A stretch of 64,000 nt of DNA from Linepithema humile (GCF_040581485.1 NC_090133.1:11842001-11906000), one strand, 5' to 3'. Numbered from the stretch's first letter, positions 1 to 10,949 are shown. The notes: generated from the letters alone by a model not told the origin. A program made the numbers and translations.

Positions 1-1
1 A

Positions 2-649
2 ACACAGCGAGATTATTGTATTTTCACTGTGTGGACGCCTAAAAGCTTAAAAATAGTGCGTGTTGATACAGACAAAACATTTTGGATAGATGAAATGCTG
101 CCTTTTCTAACACGCTTTTATTATGAATGTATGCTTCCAGAAATTTTGGATAGCCGTCACAACAGGCATATGCCTATTAGAAATGCACAATATATTATAG
201 ATGCTAAAGAAGAAGCGTCTAAAAATAAAATTAGACACGAGCAACAAAGTAGGCAAAAAAAAATTCTAGAAAAAAAAGATATGCAAAAAAGCAAAGATGT
301 AAAACAAAACGTTTTGCCAATAGACACAACAAACATTGCTGTTGTTCTGAATACAGAGCAAGATAGCGACTGCATCTTAGTCAGTTATTGTAACAAAAGA
401 CAAATTCTGACTAAAAATGAAGTGGTGAAACGTAGAAAAATATTAAATGATATAATTGCTCCTCTTTCTGTAATAAGAGAGAATGTTCTGCCTATACAGA
501 ACTATGTCAATGATGAATCATTAGACAGATTCTTGCTCGTCGTTAGAGAAACTTCATGTTTTGAAACACAAAGCGTTCAGTATATACAATTTCCAGAACT
601 TATTACAGCCAATGATACTGATAAAAGCTTACAAATCATTGGAGGGAAT
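2..649 (+). pseudogene. YqaJ/Ulp1-type repetitive gene, upstream part (5' end off window)
   Basis: The frame is open from base 2 to a stop at 662-664, so the gene starts outside the window. The first residues (DYCIFTVWTP...RNMPIR-like text) resemble the end of YqaJ-type recombinase/exonuclease domains found in repetitive insect proteins. A lysine/glutamine-rich linker follows (about residues 60-90), then a stretch ending LQIIGG. That ending is the usual lead-in to a Ulp1 protease core, and the core resumes at 3530 after an inserted block. The last codons (about 650-664) come from the insertion. YqaJ is a sequence-style recognition and is less certain than the Ulp1 part. No promoter is visible. 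It is probably a dead TE-carried gene. Confidence 0.55.
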
Positions 650-1030
650 CAGGAGACGCGGTAGTGTCTCCGGCCAAGTTCAAAAAACGACACTACTAAG
701 TCAGGAAAAGAATCTCTGGCAAAGTTCAGAAAATGACACTACTAAGTCTCTTATCCTGCGCGCACAAAGTCGACTTTTCGGGGGTTTGTAGCAACTAAAA
801 TATAAAAAATTTTATAAAAACACATAGTATATCCTTAAAGGCGGCATTGCCACGACTAATTTGAGCCAAAAAAAATTTAAATTGGTATAGCCGTTTCAGA
901 GATACAAGCGGTCAAAAAGTGATGTTGGTAATGCAAAAATTAAGAAACGTCGTCGCCTTATTCTTCTCCTCTGTCCGCAAGGGCGAATAAAGAATTTACG
1001 GGGCCCAGAGTATTATCATTATCATTAAAA

Positions 1031-1592
1031 TTTACGGGAATTTCTCGCACCAGGTGCCAAGAGTCGACGATTTCGACTTCCCCGAGTTGCGCTACGGGAA
1101 TTCCTTGCACCAGGTGTCAAGGTTCGACGAATTCGACTTTTGCGAGTTGCGCTACGAAAGTTTTTCACACCTGGTGCCAAGGGTCGTCAAATTCAATTTC
1201 CCCGAGTTGCGCTACGAAAATTCCTCGCACCAGGTGTCAAGGGTCGACGAATTTGACTTTCGTGAGTTGCGCTACAAGAATTTTTCGCACTAGGTGCAAA
1301 GGGTCGACGAATTCGACTTCTCCGAGTTGCGCTACGGGAATTCCTCGCACCAGGTGTCAAGAGTCGACGAATTCAACTTTCGCGAGTTGCGCTACGGGAA
1401 TTTTTTGCACCAGGTGCCAAGGGTCGACGAATTCGATTTTTGGGAGTTGCGCTACGGGAATTCCTCGCATCAGGTCCCAAGAGTTGACGAACTCGAGTAC
1501 CCCGAGTTGCGCTACGTGCATTTCTTGCACCAGGTGCCAGGGGTCAATGAATTCGACTTCCCCAAGTTGCACTACGAAAATTTCGCAAACAT
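1031..1592 (+). repeat. 60-bp minisatellite, about 9 copies
   Basis: The unit (CGAGTTGCGCTACGGGAATT, then TCGCACCAGGTGTCAAGGGTCGACGAATTCGACTT in two pieces) recurs every 60 bases with no length change and roughly 10-20% divergence between copies. Because 60 is a multiple of 3, several frames stay open by chance. One plus-strand frame gives a 20-residue repeat around VDEFDF-ELRYGNSSHQV. I treat these ORFs as by-products: there is no start context and copies are interrupted by a stop at about 1291. Confidence 0.9.
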
Positions 1593-1639
1593 GAAAAAGA
1601 GAGAGAGAGAGAGAGATGACATATTTTTGATGTAAAATC

Positions 1640-2827
1640 TAAAATTTTTTAAAATATTTAGTTATCGATAATCTTACCGTAATATTTTTATGCGCAGAAT
1701 AATAAAACGAATCAATACGTGTAAAAAAACCCATTGTTATTTTGAAGAAAAAGTATGTAATTTACAATGTACTTTTTTTAACAATTATGCGTTTTCTTTA
1801 CTACTTCTCATTATTCTAATTATAAAAGTATTACAGTAAGATTATCCATAACTTAATATTTTCAGAGATATTTTAATTTAAATTTTATATCAAAATATGT
1901 CAGATTAAGATATAAAATAACTCGAAGAGTATTAAAAAGAACTTCTGCAAAGTATGAAAAAGAAAATTATTATATCCTTTAATCTTGTTAATATTTTATT
2001 AACAAATAAACTGCCATGTAATAGAATTTTATTAGTATTAATGAACGAAGAACATCTCATCGACGTCGACATCGATCCAGTCGCAAAACTTATAACGTAA
2101 AATAATTTAGTTAATATGTTATTAAGTTAATATAAATGTTACATTTAAAATGTAGAAAAATAATTTAAAAATAATTTAAATTTTGTCACATAATTAATTT
2201 TGTACATTTCTGTACATTTTTATGTTAACTTAATTACATATTAACTAAAATATTTCACATTATAACACAAGTATTTTGTTTATATCACACTTATGTTCTG
2301 TTAAACAGATGTTTTATTGGTAATATTACAAAATAACTAATAATAACATAAGTATTGCGTTTGATATCACAGTTACGCTAGATGAAACATAATAAGTGTC
2401 ATTTCGAATGTTTTAACTAAATTATTTTATGTTAAACATGTCTTTGATTTGATATTATAGTTTTATTTCGTATATTTTGTAAAAATTTTAATAAAACTGT
2501 GATATCAAATCAAAGATATTTTATATCAGCTATCCATGGCTTTATATCAATGGGGCAGTCAAACCGAAGACATGTTACAACAAAAAATGGTTTAGTTTGA
2601 ATATTCGAAATAAAACATTTGTTTCACAGAATGTAAGTGTGATACAAAATACTTGTGTTAGAATGTAAGATAATTTAGTTAATATACAACTGACTTAATA
2701 TAAATGTTACATCCGAAATGTGCAAAAATAATTGAAAAATAATCTCAATTCTGTCACATAATTAATTTTGTACATTTATAAAAAAGTAGGTGATATAGCA
2801 CAAAAATTCATAAATGATAAGGTCTGG
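1640..2827. repeat. AT-rich block with direct and inverted repeats
   Basis: There is no gene here. A ~115-bp segment at about 2101-2214 (TAATTTAGTTAATAT... GTACATTT) recurs in the same orientation at about 2669-2782. Between the copies lie inverted pairs: 2258-2315 against about 2600-2660 (both with ACAAGTATTTTGT or its complement), and a hairpin at about 2438-2521 built on CTTTGATTTGATAT / ATATCAAATCAAAG. This layout suggests a decayed MITE or fold-back nested in older sequence. Confidence 0.6.
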
Positions 2828-3528
2828 CCAAGTTCCAAAAAAGACACTCCAATATGTTTATATTTTAATAATTATCTAAATTTCTAATATATCACCAACA
2901 TGAAAAGTAACTGATATGTTATTCAAGGTGCAAATTCAAAATAAACATACATAAAATATTTATAAAATGTATAAATAAAACTGATCAAAATTTAATTAAA
3001 AAAAAATTTAATTAAAATAACAAAATATTTATTAAAAAATACAAAAAAACTTGGCGCTGCCAACGGGCTTCGCCCCTCCCCTTTGAGCCCCCCCCCCTTT
3101 CCCTAGCGCAACCCTTTGCGCCATCCCCCTTTTCCCCCCCCGTCGAGGGGCACATCCACCCCACTTTACACATCAAAGTATTATGAAACAATGAAAATAA
3201 GTAATAATGTAATAATGTAATAATAATAATTAGCATAATTAATTGACATTATGTAATTAATTGACATTATGTAAGTTAACATGTTGTTCGGTGTGGCAGC
3301 GCCAAGTTTTTTTGTATTTTTTAATAAATATTTTGTTATTTTAATTAAATTTTTTTGAAATCAAATTTTGATCAGTTTTATTTATACATTTTATAAATAT
3401 TTTATGTATGTTTATTTTGAATTTGCACCTTGAATAACATATCAGTTACTTTTCATGTTAGTGATATATTAAAAATTTAGATAATTATTAAAATATAAAC
3501 ATATTGGAGTGTCTTTTTTGGAACTTGG
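2828..3528. mobile_element. Fold-back element with ~235-bp inverted arms
   Basis: The left arm begins CCAAGTTCCAAAAAAGACAC and the right arm ends with its complement GTGTCTTTTTTGGAACTTGG. The arms (about 2828-3060 and 3296-3528) stay complementary for some 230 bases with few differences and meet at an inner junction, CTTGGCGCTGC. The centre (about 3060-3295) includes a short GC-rich block with C-runs. It carries no transposase, so it is a non-autonomous fold-back or MITE. The palindrome at 59.1-60.9 kb has the same inner junction. Confidence 0.85.
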
Positions 3529-3529
3529 T

Positions 3530-3838
3530 TGTACTAATCACTGGCGATGCATTTTCTTCGACGGCACAAAACTTCGCGTGTATGACAGCATACCCGGCTG
3601 TACATATAAAAAATTGGCAGCAAAGGAAAAAAATTATATTCACAAACGTTTTCCCAAAATAAACGTGAGTGACATAATTTTTGAAAAAGTGCAAACACAA
3701 CCGGATGGTCTGTCTTGTGGAATTTACGCTGTTGCCTTTGCCACAGATGTAGTTTTGGGAAAAAATCCCTATGAGGAAATGTATAGTAATGACGTAGAAA
3801 TTATGAGACGTCATTTCATTACTATTTTTAGAAAATAA
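3530..3838 (+). pseudogene. Ulp1/C48-type cysteine protease core
   Basis: The frame reads NHWRC...VYDS...QTQPDGLSCGIYA. This supplies the expected Ulp1/SENP catalytic set: His in NHW, Asp in VYDS, Gln before PDG and Cys in SCG. Ulp1-like proteases cleave SUMO-type isopeptide bonds. Copies carried by eukaryotic DNA transposons are common and their role there is unclear. An ATG-less start near 3509 lies in the fold-back arm, so the true N-terminal part is the block ending at 649. The stop is at 3836-3838 and an AATAAA follows at about 3862. The gene is broken by the insertion; the catalytic residues themselves look intact. Confidence 0.8.
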
Positions 3839-5640
3839 CAAATTGTCGCCTTTTCCAAAACAATAAATTTCTTTCACTATATCACACAATTAAAAACTAA
3901 TTTATTGTGATGTAGTTTGTTCTTCAAATCACTGTTATTTCAAACATGTAGCATGTGATTTGAGTAAAAAAAAAGTAGTGCACTTATTGCTAAATGTGTA
4001 CATGTGTGCGTATTAATATATTTGAGGAAAGATACGTTTATATGCGTGGCACACAAGTAAAAGATGGAGAGACGATAATTTTGTTGGTTGCGTCTCACGA
4101 GAATGGGCGGCGGACGGGGCCCATTCATTATCCTCAATATTTTATTTAAAAAATAAATAAAGCTAGAGCCAAATGTAACGCGAGCTGGCAATTTTCAATA
4201 AATAAAGTCAAGCGATTAACGTGTACTGGGCCATTTTTACATGCGTATTTCTTTTTTGTTAGTAATTCATTATACTAACATGTGATCTGTGTCATATTAT
4301 CGGATGATTTGATAATATACGACGTTCGGCGAGACATACGCGCATACATACGCGTGACGTAAAGCGGTTTTCGCTTGTTGTGTGCCTTCCTTTACCGCGG
4401 TGCTCGGGTGCTGACCGACTCGAGTTTGTATTACTGCCATGATGTAATGTACAAGACTGAATAGGCATATGAAAAATGTCTAATAAATTAAACTAAGTAT
4501 GATAAAATATTTTATTTGAGAAACATATGTATATGATATTATACATCTATAACTAAAGAAAAATGTCATATGCTTTCTTTATTTTTATTCTTAGTTTATA
4601 AATATAAAATACATAAATAAATTAATACATACATATACATACATGTTGAATATATAATTATCTTTATTTAGTATTTTAAAAATTAATGAAATAATAAATG
4701 TTCATTATTTTAGTCATAAGATACAAAATAAAGATAACTATGTATTCAATATATATGTTGCGGATTCGATCGATTCCGTGACAGCGGTCGATAATCGAAT
4801 AATAATCCGCGTGAAGCCGGAGAGGCAGCACTTCCCGGCGAGAGTATTTAGCGTGTGGTTTTCGTCAATCACGCATAATACACGTAAAAGGTCGCGCACT
4901 GTAAACAAAATTCCTTTTGGGCTTCTCGGCAGCATGCGAGTCGGCAGTCGCCCAGAATCTCTCCACAAGGAAAGTTTCACGTGTCGGTGAACGAATAGTA
5001 GCGACTCATCTCACAGATTTAATTCACGTGTCAGTGAGGTAAATCAAGATTATTATTTACAAGCCGATTATTCGATCGCATAAGCATTAAAAGGAGGAAA
5101 GGAATGTATTGACAATTCCTTCACAATCTTATATTCACTGGTTACCACGTGTGAAATAAATGAATCAATAAATTTGTTAGTTATGGTATTCAAGTGTGAT
5201 AACTCTGATTCGGCACTGGCATAAACTGCCACTTTCCTTCGCGCACCAAGTTCGGAGCGCGTCCATCCTATGTTTGTGTGGTTTACTCAGAACGCTCAAA
5301 CTTGAAACAATATGTGTATAAATTAATTTAGTTAATTTTGTATTTATTACATAAAGATAAAAATAATGAAAGGCATATGACATTTATCTTCAGTAATATA
5401 TATAGTATTATATGTATATTTTTTATTTATTATTTTGTCATATTTAGTTCATATTTATTTGACACCTTGTATATGCCTATGTCTTCTCGGACATTATATT
5501 GCAGCCTTGCGACGAAATTTCAGTCAAGGAAACAAGCGCAAGCATCGTTTGTTTACAAACTATCCGATCACACGTACACAGACCACACGTCAGTGTAGTG
5601 AGTTGCCAACAAATGCGTACACACGGACCTACGCGACGTA
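3839..5640. other. AT-rich intergenic DNA, no gene recognised
   Basis: I find no gene with family support in this 1.8 kb. A possible poly(A) signal for the protease lies near 3862. An imperfect inverted repeat at 4641-4670 and 4726-4758 (CTTTATTT / AAATAAAG cores) could be the ends of a ~118-bp MITE. The moderately GC-rich stretch at 4760-5000 has open frames on both strands but no recognisable domain. Confidence 0.5.
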
Positions 5641-5712
5641 GGTTACGCCGATAATGTCATTTCATTTCTAGTACCATCGAAATGATGGCGCTTTCGCGTC
5701 GGAGTTCGGCTT

Positions 5713-5796
5713 TCACTCCAGGATCTCCTTAACTTCATTTATGTGTTGGGGCAGTCCATTTGCGTTCCATGCTACAATTTTTAGCGATTGGGCCAT
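5713..5796 (-). pseudogene. Start of Jockey ORF2, truncated after 27 codons
   Basis: An ATG at 5796 on the minus strand opens a short frame containing VAWNANGLPQHINEVKEILE. This is the characteristic opening of the apurinic-type endonuclease domain of Jockey-clade ORF2. It overlaps the end of ORF1 in another frame, as usual in the clade. A TGA (5715-5713) coincides with the point where LINE similarity ends, so everything downstream (endonuclease core, reverse transcriptase) is missing. This is a 5' fragment, the reverse of the usual 5' truncation, so a rearrangement or later insertion probably removed the rest. Confidence 0.7.
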
Positions 5797-7312
5797 TATA
5801 AAATTTTAGCGACGAGGCTGTTAGTATATTTAGCATAGAGTCCATTTTCCCCAAAAGACCCTTTATCATATTCTTTAGTTCCAGAATATCGTTTGTCTGC
5901 TGCGTTTGTTCAACGTTTTGTGTTTGAGCATTGTTTTGTATGGTGTCATTTTGTCGAGGTCGTGATGTTACTGCTTGGGCATATGAATAAGTAGCTAAAT
6001 TTGCTGCGAGTTGCACGTTGCTGGTTTATGGAGCTGGAGATTTTATTGTTTTATTCCTCAAAGCTGGGAACATGTTCCTTTGTAGTTCTTTATATACACA
6101 GCATCCCTTATAGTTCGCCGGGTGATTGCTATTACATAAAACACATTTAACATTATTTGATCTTGTATTTCTTAGACATTTGGCAGTAGCATGATTTCTG
6201 GCACACTTTACGCATCTAGCTTGGCGGAAGCAAAAATTCTTTGTATGGCCATATCGCTAATATCTAGAGCACTGCGGTAGTTCGCGTCTTGCATGAGGTT
6301 GTTCAAATTTTATTTTACATTACAATAAGGAATTTATATCATATATTTCTTTATTGTTAACTACTGGTTTTAATTCTACAAAAAAGATAAGTAAGGCTTC
6401 TTTTGTAACTCTGCCGCATGTTCCAAATATTTGATACAGTGTGACCTTTACTATTTATTTCTTGTTTTAATTCATCTAGGTTAGTGGAAGGATGAATATT
6501 TTTTAAAACAACTTTAAAACTTCTTTCTTCTTTTATTTTGTAAGTGTGAAAATCCGTATTTCTAATTTGCAATCTTTAACTATTAATGTATATTTTTCAA
6601 AAGTTTTTGGTTGGATTTTAACTTGAGTACTATTTACTACCTTGATCACGTATTCATTTTTTGCAATCTTTTCTAATAGAACTGTAAGTGGAGTAATGTT
6701 GGCAACTCCAGCTACAAAAATTGGTGGAAATTTGGATAGTTTGTTTGTTGGTTCTGGAGACTTAGTTTTATCTTCCACTTCCTGTGCAAGGTATTCATAT
6801 CGGTTTTGCAACGGTATTGAGGGGTCAAGCCAGTAGGGTTCAGTTCTTGAGTATTTCTGACCTTTTATTTGGGTAGATTCAGGACTGTCACGTAGCCTTT
6901 TATTGGGTATTACCTCCTTCCAATTGTCAGCCGGGTAATGTTTGTCCGTGATTATTTTATCTGCACTATGTTTTGAGTGGATATTTCCTGTGGAGTTTGC
7001 TTTGGGTCTACTTTGAAAGAAGTCATTTGGTAGCGTTTGTTGGAGTAAAAGTTTTTTATAGCTCTACTTTATATGCTGTTGATTATCCGAGTTAGTAACA
7101 CGTTCATTATCCTTTTTATTTAGTGATATATTTGATCTCATGGTATCACCTCTGGGTGAATCTTTGTTAGATAATAGTTGCCCCCCCCCCCCTCCCCGGG
7201 AATTTACGGGGCCGGTCTTCGAAGAGGATGGATTTCCCTGAACATTGCCAGAATTACCACCTCGTAATAATTTCCGCGTAAGTTTTATCCATTGTCTAAT
7301 TATCACCAGCAA
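5797..7312 (-). pseudogene. Jockey-clade LINE ORF1 (gag-like), decayed
   Basis: Read on the minus strand, four frame-shifted segments form one ORF1. First comes a low-complexity N-terminal part with a run of glycines (7312-7064), then a segment with EDKTKSPEPTNK and PPIFVAGV (6811-6533). Next is a segment with VVLKNIHPSTNLDELKQEI (6572-6357), typical of the RNA-binding fold of these proteins. After it come three retroviral-type zinc knuckles at about 6290-6110, with CxxC spacing such as CVKCARNHATAKC and CVLCNSNHPANYKGC. The last part (about 6016-5797) is rich in Gln and Thr. ORF1 proteins bind the element RNA. At least three frameshifts or stops make it inactive. Confidence 0.85.
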
Positions 7313-7572
7313 TCCTGGTGAGCCGATGTTTTTCTGTTGGGGTTGTTTCCCTTAGCTGATTAGCCCCAATTTTAAGGCGTCGGGATTTTAAGGCCTCGCC
7401 CTTTCACCCTTGTATGTCTTAGCGTTATTCAGGAGGCATGGCGAGGACATGCATACATCGGACTGAGCAGGAATAAATGGCGTTTCTCAGGTTTTCATGG
7501 GACTCGTCCGTCAGCAGAGCGAACATCCCCGGGGCCACATACTACCCTTTGGCCCCCCCGAAATGAACAATA
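7313..7572 (-). other. Probable 5' leader of the Jockey copy and junction to Tigger
   Basis: No ORF is supported. The stretch directly precedes ORF1 on the minus strand and is more GC-rich than its surroundings, which fits a LINE 5' leader. It ends in a G/C-rich run (7550-7560) next to the Tigger fragment. The exact boundary cannot be set from sequence alone. Confidence 0.35.
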
Positions 7573-8470
7573 ATGACGGGAAATTTACTGCGAGTAAAAG
7601 ATGGCTACATAATTTTAAACATTGATATGGAATTCATCAATTATCCATTCAAGGAGAAAAGTTGTCTGCTGACCATCCGGCAGCACGACGATATAAAGAG
7701 ACATTTCAACACTATATTGAAGACAAATGCTTACTCCTGGAGTAAGTGTACAATACAGATGAAACAGTATTATAAACTGTTACCATCAAATCAAAATGGT
7801 ATCAAAATTAGAGAAAGAAGTTTCAGTTACAAAAAAAACAAAGAACGCATAACTATTTTAGCATGTGCCAATGCTTCAGGAAACCACAAGCTTCCTTTGC
7901 TTGTAATTGGCAAATCAAAAAATCCAAGATCATTTAAAATTGTTAAAAGAAATGTTCTACCATGTAGATATACACATAGTAAAACAGCTTGGATGACCAC
8001 TTCCATATTTCGGGAATGGTTTTCTGCCGATTTCGTGCCAGCTATAACGGAATTTTTAAATAACAAAGGTCTTCCTCGAAGGGCTGTGTTACTAGTAGAT
8101 AATGCACCTTCCCACCCAGCAAATGGAAAATTGTGTTCAGGCAAAATTGAAGTGATTTTTACCTCGAAATATCACACCGATTTTGCAGCCAATGGATCAA
8201 GATGTTCTAGAGACATTGAAGAGAAATTTTAAACAATTCTTAACGCTACATATTCTACCACATCATAATCTTGTAGCTGCATTGAAGTCAGTTGACATTA
8301 AAGAAGTCATTTATATGTGTGCCAATGCGTGGGATAAAGTTCAGCAGAATACCATTATAAAATCATGGATTAACCCGTGGAAATATAACAATCCAAAAAT
8401 ATCGAATCAACAATCCGAAGTATCAGATAAAAAAATAAAAAAAGTGAGTGTAAATAAATCTAAAATCTAA
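7573..8470 (+). pseudogene. Tigger/pogo-type DDE transposase fragment (Jerky-like)
   Basis: Family text is clear across three frames: YNTDET (first catalytic Asp, 7758-7760), ITILACANASGNHKLPLLVIGKS, TTSIFREWF, LLVDNAPSHP (second Asp) and QPMDQDVLETLKRNF (third Asp). This is the DDE_1 catalytic core of Tc1/mariner-superfamily pogo/Tigger elements and of the host Jerky genes derived from them. The N-terminal HTH and CENP-B-type DNA-binding domains are missing. Frameshifts lie just after DET (about 7763-7770) and before QPMDQ (about 8150-8180). All three catalytic Asp codons survive, but the protein cannot be made in one piece. Confidence 0.85.
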
Positions 8471-8628
8471 AAATAAATCTAAAAATTATATCTATATAAA
8501 ATTGCATTGTTTGTCAAATAAAATGTCTATTGTGTATATAAGCTACATTTTCTATTTTTTCTCCCCAGATCTCGATTTATCCGGCCTGTCTCGGTCCCGA
8601 TGAAGCCAATTAATCGAGGTCCCACTAT
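8471..8628 (+). mobile_element. 3' end of the Tigger copy with terminal inverted repeat
   Basis: An AATAAA lies at about 8518. The segment ending near 8626 reads, on the complementary strand, TATAGTGGGACCTCGATTAA and continues GGATAAATCGAG. This is typical of pogo/Tigger inverted repeats, which begin next to a TA target. The matching left end was not found, so the copy is 5'-truncated. Confidence 0.5.
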
Positions 8629-8897
8629 ATATTCTGTCCAGCGAGAGAGTAGATACGGTCTGCGCATAGAGAAATATAGCGGGTAAAGTGGGGAGAGCAT
8701 ACGCGCTACTCAGTACCATATACGCAAATACGGTACGCTCGGGCCTGAGCTTAGAAAATTGAGCGGGTGAAATAATCTCGACATTTCAATGTGATGTTAA
8801 ATCGAAATCGTTGTAATATATTTAAATTACACAGCTGTTCAAAGACTTCTTATATTCCGATTTTGGACACGCGTGCTCTTTGGAAAATTATTAATTT

Positions 8898-9812
8898 TGT
8901 AACAAAGCGGATTTTTACAATGTGGAGAATAGTTTGACGGTTTGTCAGGATTCGTTCGGGTGGTTGTCGGGAGACTCCAAATTAATAAGTGTAACTTAAA
9001 TAAAATAAATTTATTCAGATAAATATTTGAAGATGATGAAACATAAAAGAAATAGCAATGAGTATGAATACATGAGTATTTTATCTATTATCTAATATCT
9101 CAACGGTGTTGTCGTAAATGAATGAGAACAAATGAATTATAACCAGCGGAAGCGCGTAAATAAACATTGTGCGTGTTCGATCAGAATGCGCCTTTTTCTG
9201 GAAGTAAACATATGAATCTAATTAAATCTAATTTAATTCGGTCGGTTAGAAAATAAGGTAAATAATGATACCGCGTGTGTCTAAACTGGATGCGTCGTAG
9301 ACGGTTGCCGGTGCGCTGTGTCCCGAGAGAGAGAATCGTCTCTCTTATGAGGATACTGGAAGCCGATTGTCGAGAAAATCCGACCGGAGTGAGGAACGCC
9401 ACACTTCTAAATCGACGGAAGTCTGGAAGTCGAACGTCGGGAACACCCGACCGGAGCAGAGAACGCCCTGCTACTAGATCAACGGAATGTTGGAAGTCAA
9501 ACGCCGGGAACACCCGACCGGAGCAGAGAACGCCCTGCTACTAGATCGACTGTCAGAACGGGAGCGAGTACGACTGGAGCTTCAGAGTGCGCCCTGAGGC
9601 TTGTCCGAGTCGTACTCGGGGGAATGGTGCTGGTCAGCTCTGCGAGCCGGCTTTTATACCGGTCGCGCTACCCCCACTCGGGGTGCTACCTTGCCCGGCA
9701 GCTACCCCTTCTCGGGCTACTACCCCCGAGTTGGAGGATCAGAATGCGGTCCGCAATGGGGGGTGTTTACGCGGAGCCCGATCGGCGCTTCGTAACAGCA
9801 CGTACTGTTACA
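8898..9812 (-). mobile_element. Solo LTR, family B (copy 1), minus orientation
   Basis: The ends on the plus strand are TGTAAC and GTTACA, flanked by the 4-bp direct repeat ATTT (8894-8897 and 9813-9816). That is the mark of a Ty3/gypsy-type LTR reduced by recombination. On the minus strand it starts with a near-palindrome (TGTAACAGTACGTGCTGTTAC). A TATAAAA lies about 150 bp in (9656-9662), then direct repeats of about 60-70 bp with short inverted pairs follow (about 9330-9560). No internal coding region is present. Confidence 0.85.
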
Positions 9813-10060
9813 ATTTTTCATCATTCATCATTGTTTACCTGACCTGCTTTGTTTTTCTTCACAGGAGATGACATTAACGGCACTTCTAATTCCTCTTCCA
9901 TCGCACTGTATACGAGTTTGTAAACACTTCACTAACAGAAAAACCTTAATTTTAATACGTTACATTGTTCGGTTATTTTGGAAATAAATAATTACATCGG
10001 TCGGTATGCCAAGTGGTCTGATGCTCTGAGACTTTAATGTTACTCGTTGGCATTGGCACG
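9813..10060. other. Unassigned DNA between the solo LTR and the MITE right half
   Basis: No gene is visible. A short stretch at about 10004-10055 (GCCAAGTGGTCTGATGCTCT) resembles a tRNA A-box, but I find no good B-box at the correct distance. It may be SINE debris. Confidence 0.3.
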
Positions 10061-10188
10061 TCGCGCGAGCAGTACAGCACTGTAGAGGGGGGGGGGGGGG
10101 GTTCTAAGCGTTCTATGTGAGACAACCTGCGTCAAACAGACGAGTTTTTGTCCGATCCGAATCTACTCTCTCGCTGGAAAAACATACA

Positions 10189-10665
10189 AAGTATGTATAT
10201 TTATATATATATACTTCTGACTCGTGCGTTAGAGATTGATGTATGTCAATTGAAGTTGTAGCGCTGTTAATTATTAATTAATTATTGAAGTTGGGCATAT
10301 TGCAAAGCCGAAAGTGAAAAGGTAGACGTCGCCCGCAATATTTCAAGCCGATAAACTCGTATAATATGTAAAATATTAATATTAAATTATACATCATTGT
10401 ATTTTTTTCAAACAGCGCTACAACTTTTCTTACATCAAAATATCCACATTATTATTAAAAAATTGTGCATACCTCTCCGTTCGTTAACACGAATAGCTTT
10501 TGTAAGCAACTATTATGCTCACAATAGAGTTCAATTTGAACCATTTATTATAATTTGACATATATTTGTTATGGATTATCTCTTTTAATTTAAAAAATAA
10601 AAGGGGGTAGCCACTTTTGATGGGACACCCTGTATATATATATATATATATAGAGAGTTATATTT
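10189..10665. other. AT-rich DNA with a small fold-back and a mariner-like end
   Basis: No gene is visible. AAGTTGTAGCGCTGTT at about 10252 is matched in inverted form by AACAGCGCTACAACTT at about 10411, giving a ~175-bp fold-back. At 10606-10635 the sequence GGTAGCCACTTTTGATGGGA followed by CACCCTGTATA resembles an IS630/mariner terminal repeat, which on the other strand starts CAGGGTGTCCCA. It is followed by an AT repeat. Confidence 0.4.
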
Positions 10666-10800
10666 GTTTCTGTTTAGTCATTCGTTCGTCAACGAAGAAG
10701 TCACGTCGACGAGAAAATCTTGATCGATAACGGCACGGAGTTTGTCAATAAAGACATTAGATAATTATCGGAAGAGTATGATATTGTACATTCTACAGTG

Positions 10801-10949
10801 CAGTGTTCCAATTAGGGACCGGTTTGTTTGCGCATGTGCGGCTATACGGCGTCAGTAAAGTGTCTCGTACATATAAAAAGAGGCACCGTTACTCAGCTTC
10901 ATTTAAAGTAATAAAAATTTTTTTAATGTATTAAAAAATAAAATATATA

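Larger units (their letters stand above)
650..3529. mobile_element. Composite insertion that splits the YqaJ/Ulp1 gene
   Basis: Coding text stops making sense at about 650 and resumes at 3530 with the protease core, so this 2.88 kb block is inserted. Its left end has two imperfect copies of a motif (from about 673 and 713, CCAAGTTC-A-tract-CGACACTACT). That motif matches the outer end of the fold-back at 2828-3528 in inverted orientation, so the block may be one large element with repeated ends. I see no clean target site duplication. It contains a minisatellite, AT-rich DNA and the fold-back, and no credible gene. Confidence 0.55.
8626..10188. mobile_element. MITE split by an inserted segment (same family as 22044-22254)
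   Basis: The left end (about 8630-8725) has CCAGCGAGAGAGTAGAT and TCTGCGCATAGA. The right end (about 10060-10188) has a long G run, TTCTAAGCGTTC, ACGAGTTTTTGTC and ATCTACTCTCTCGCTGG. Together they reproduce the uninterrupted ~211-bp MITE at 22044-22254, including the inverted terminal AGCGAGAGA motif. About 1.3 kb between them is therefore later insertion, and it includes a solo LTR. The exact breakpoints are uncertain. Confidence 0.65.

Noticed and set aside
1253..1635. Overlapping ORFs in the 60-bp minisatellite as genes
   Set aside because: They stay open because the unit length is a multiple of 3; there is no start context, no domain and several frames are open at once.
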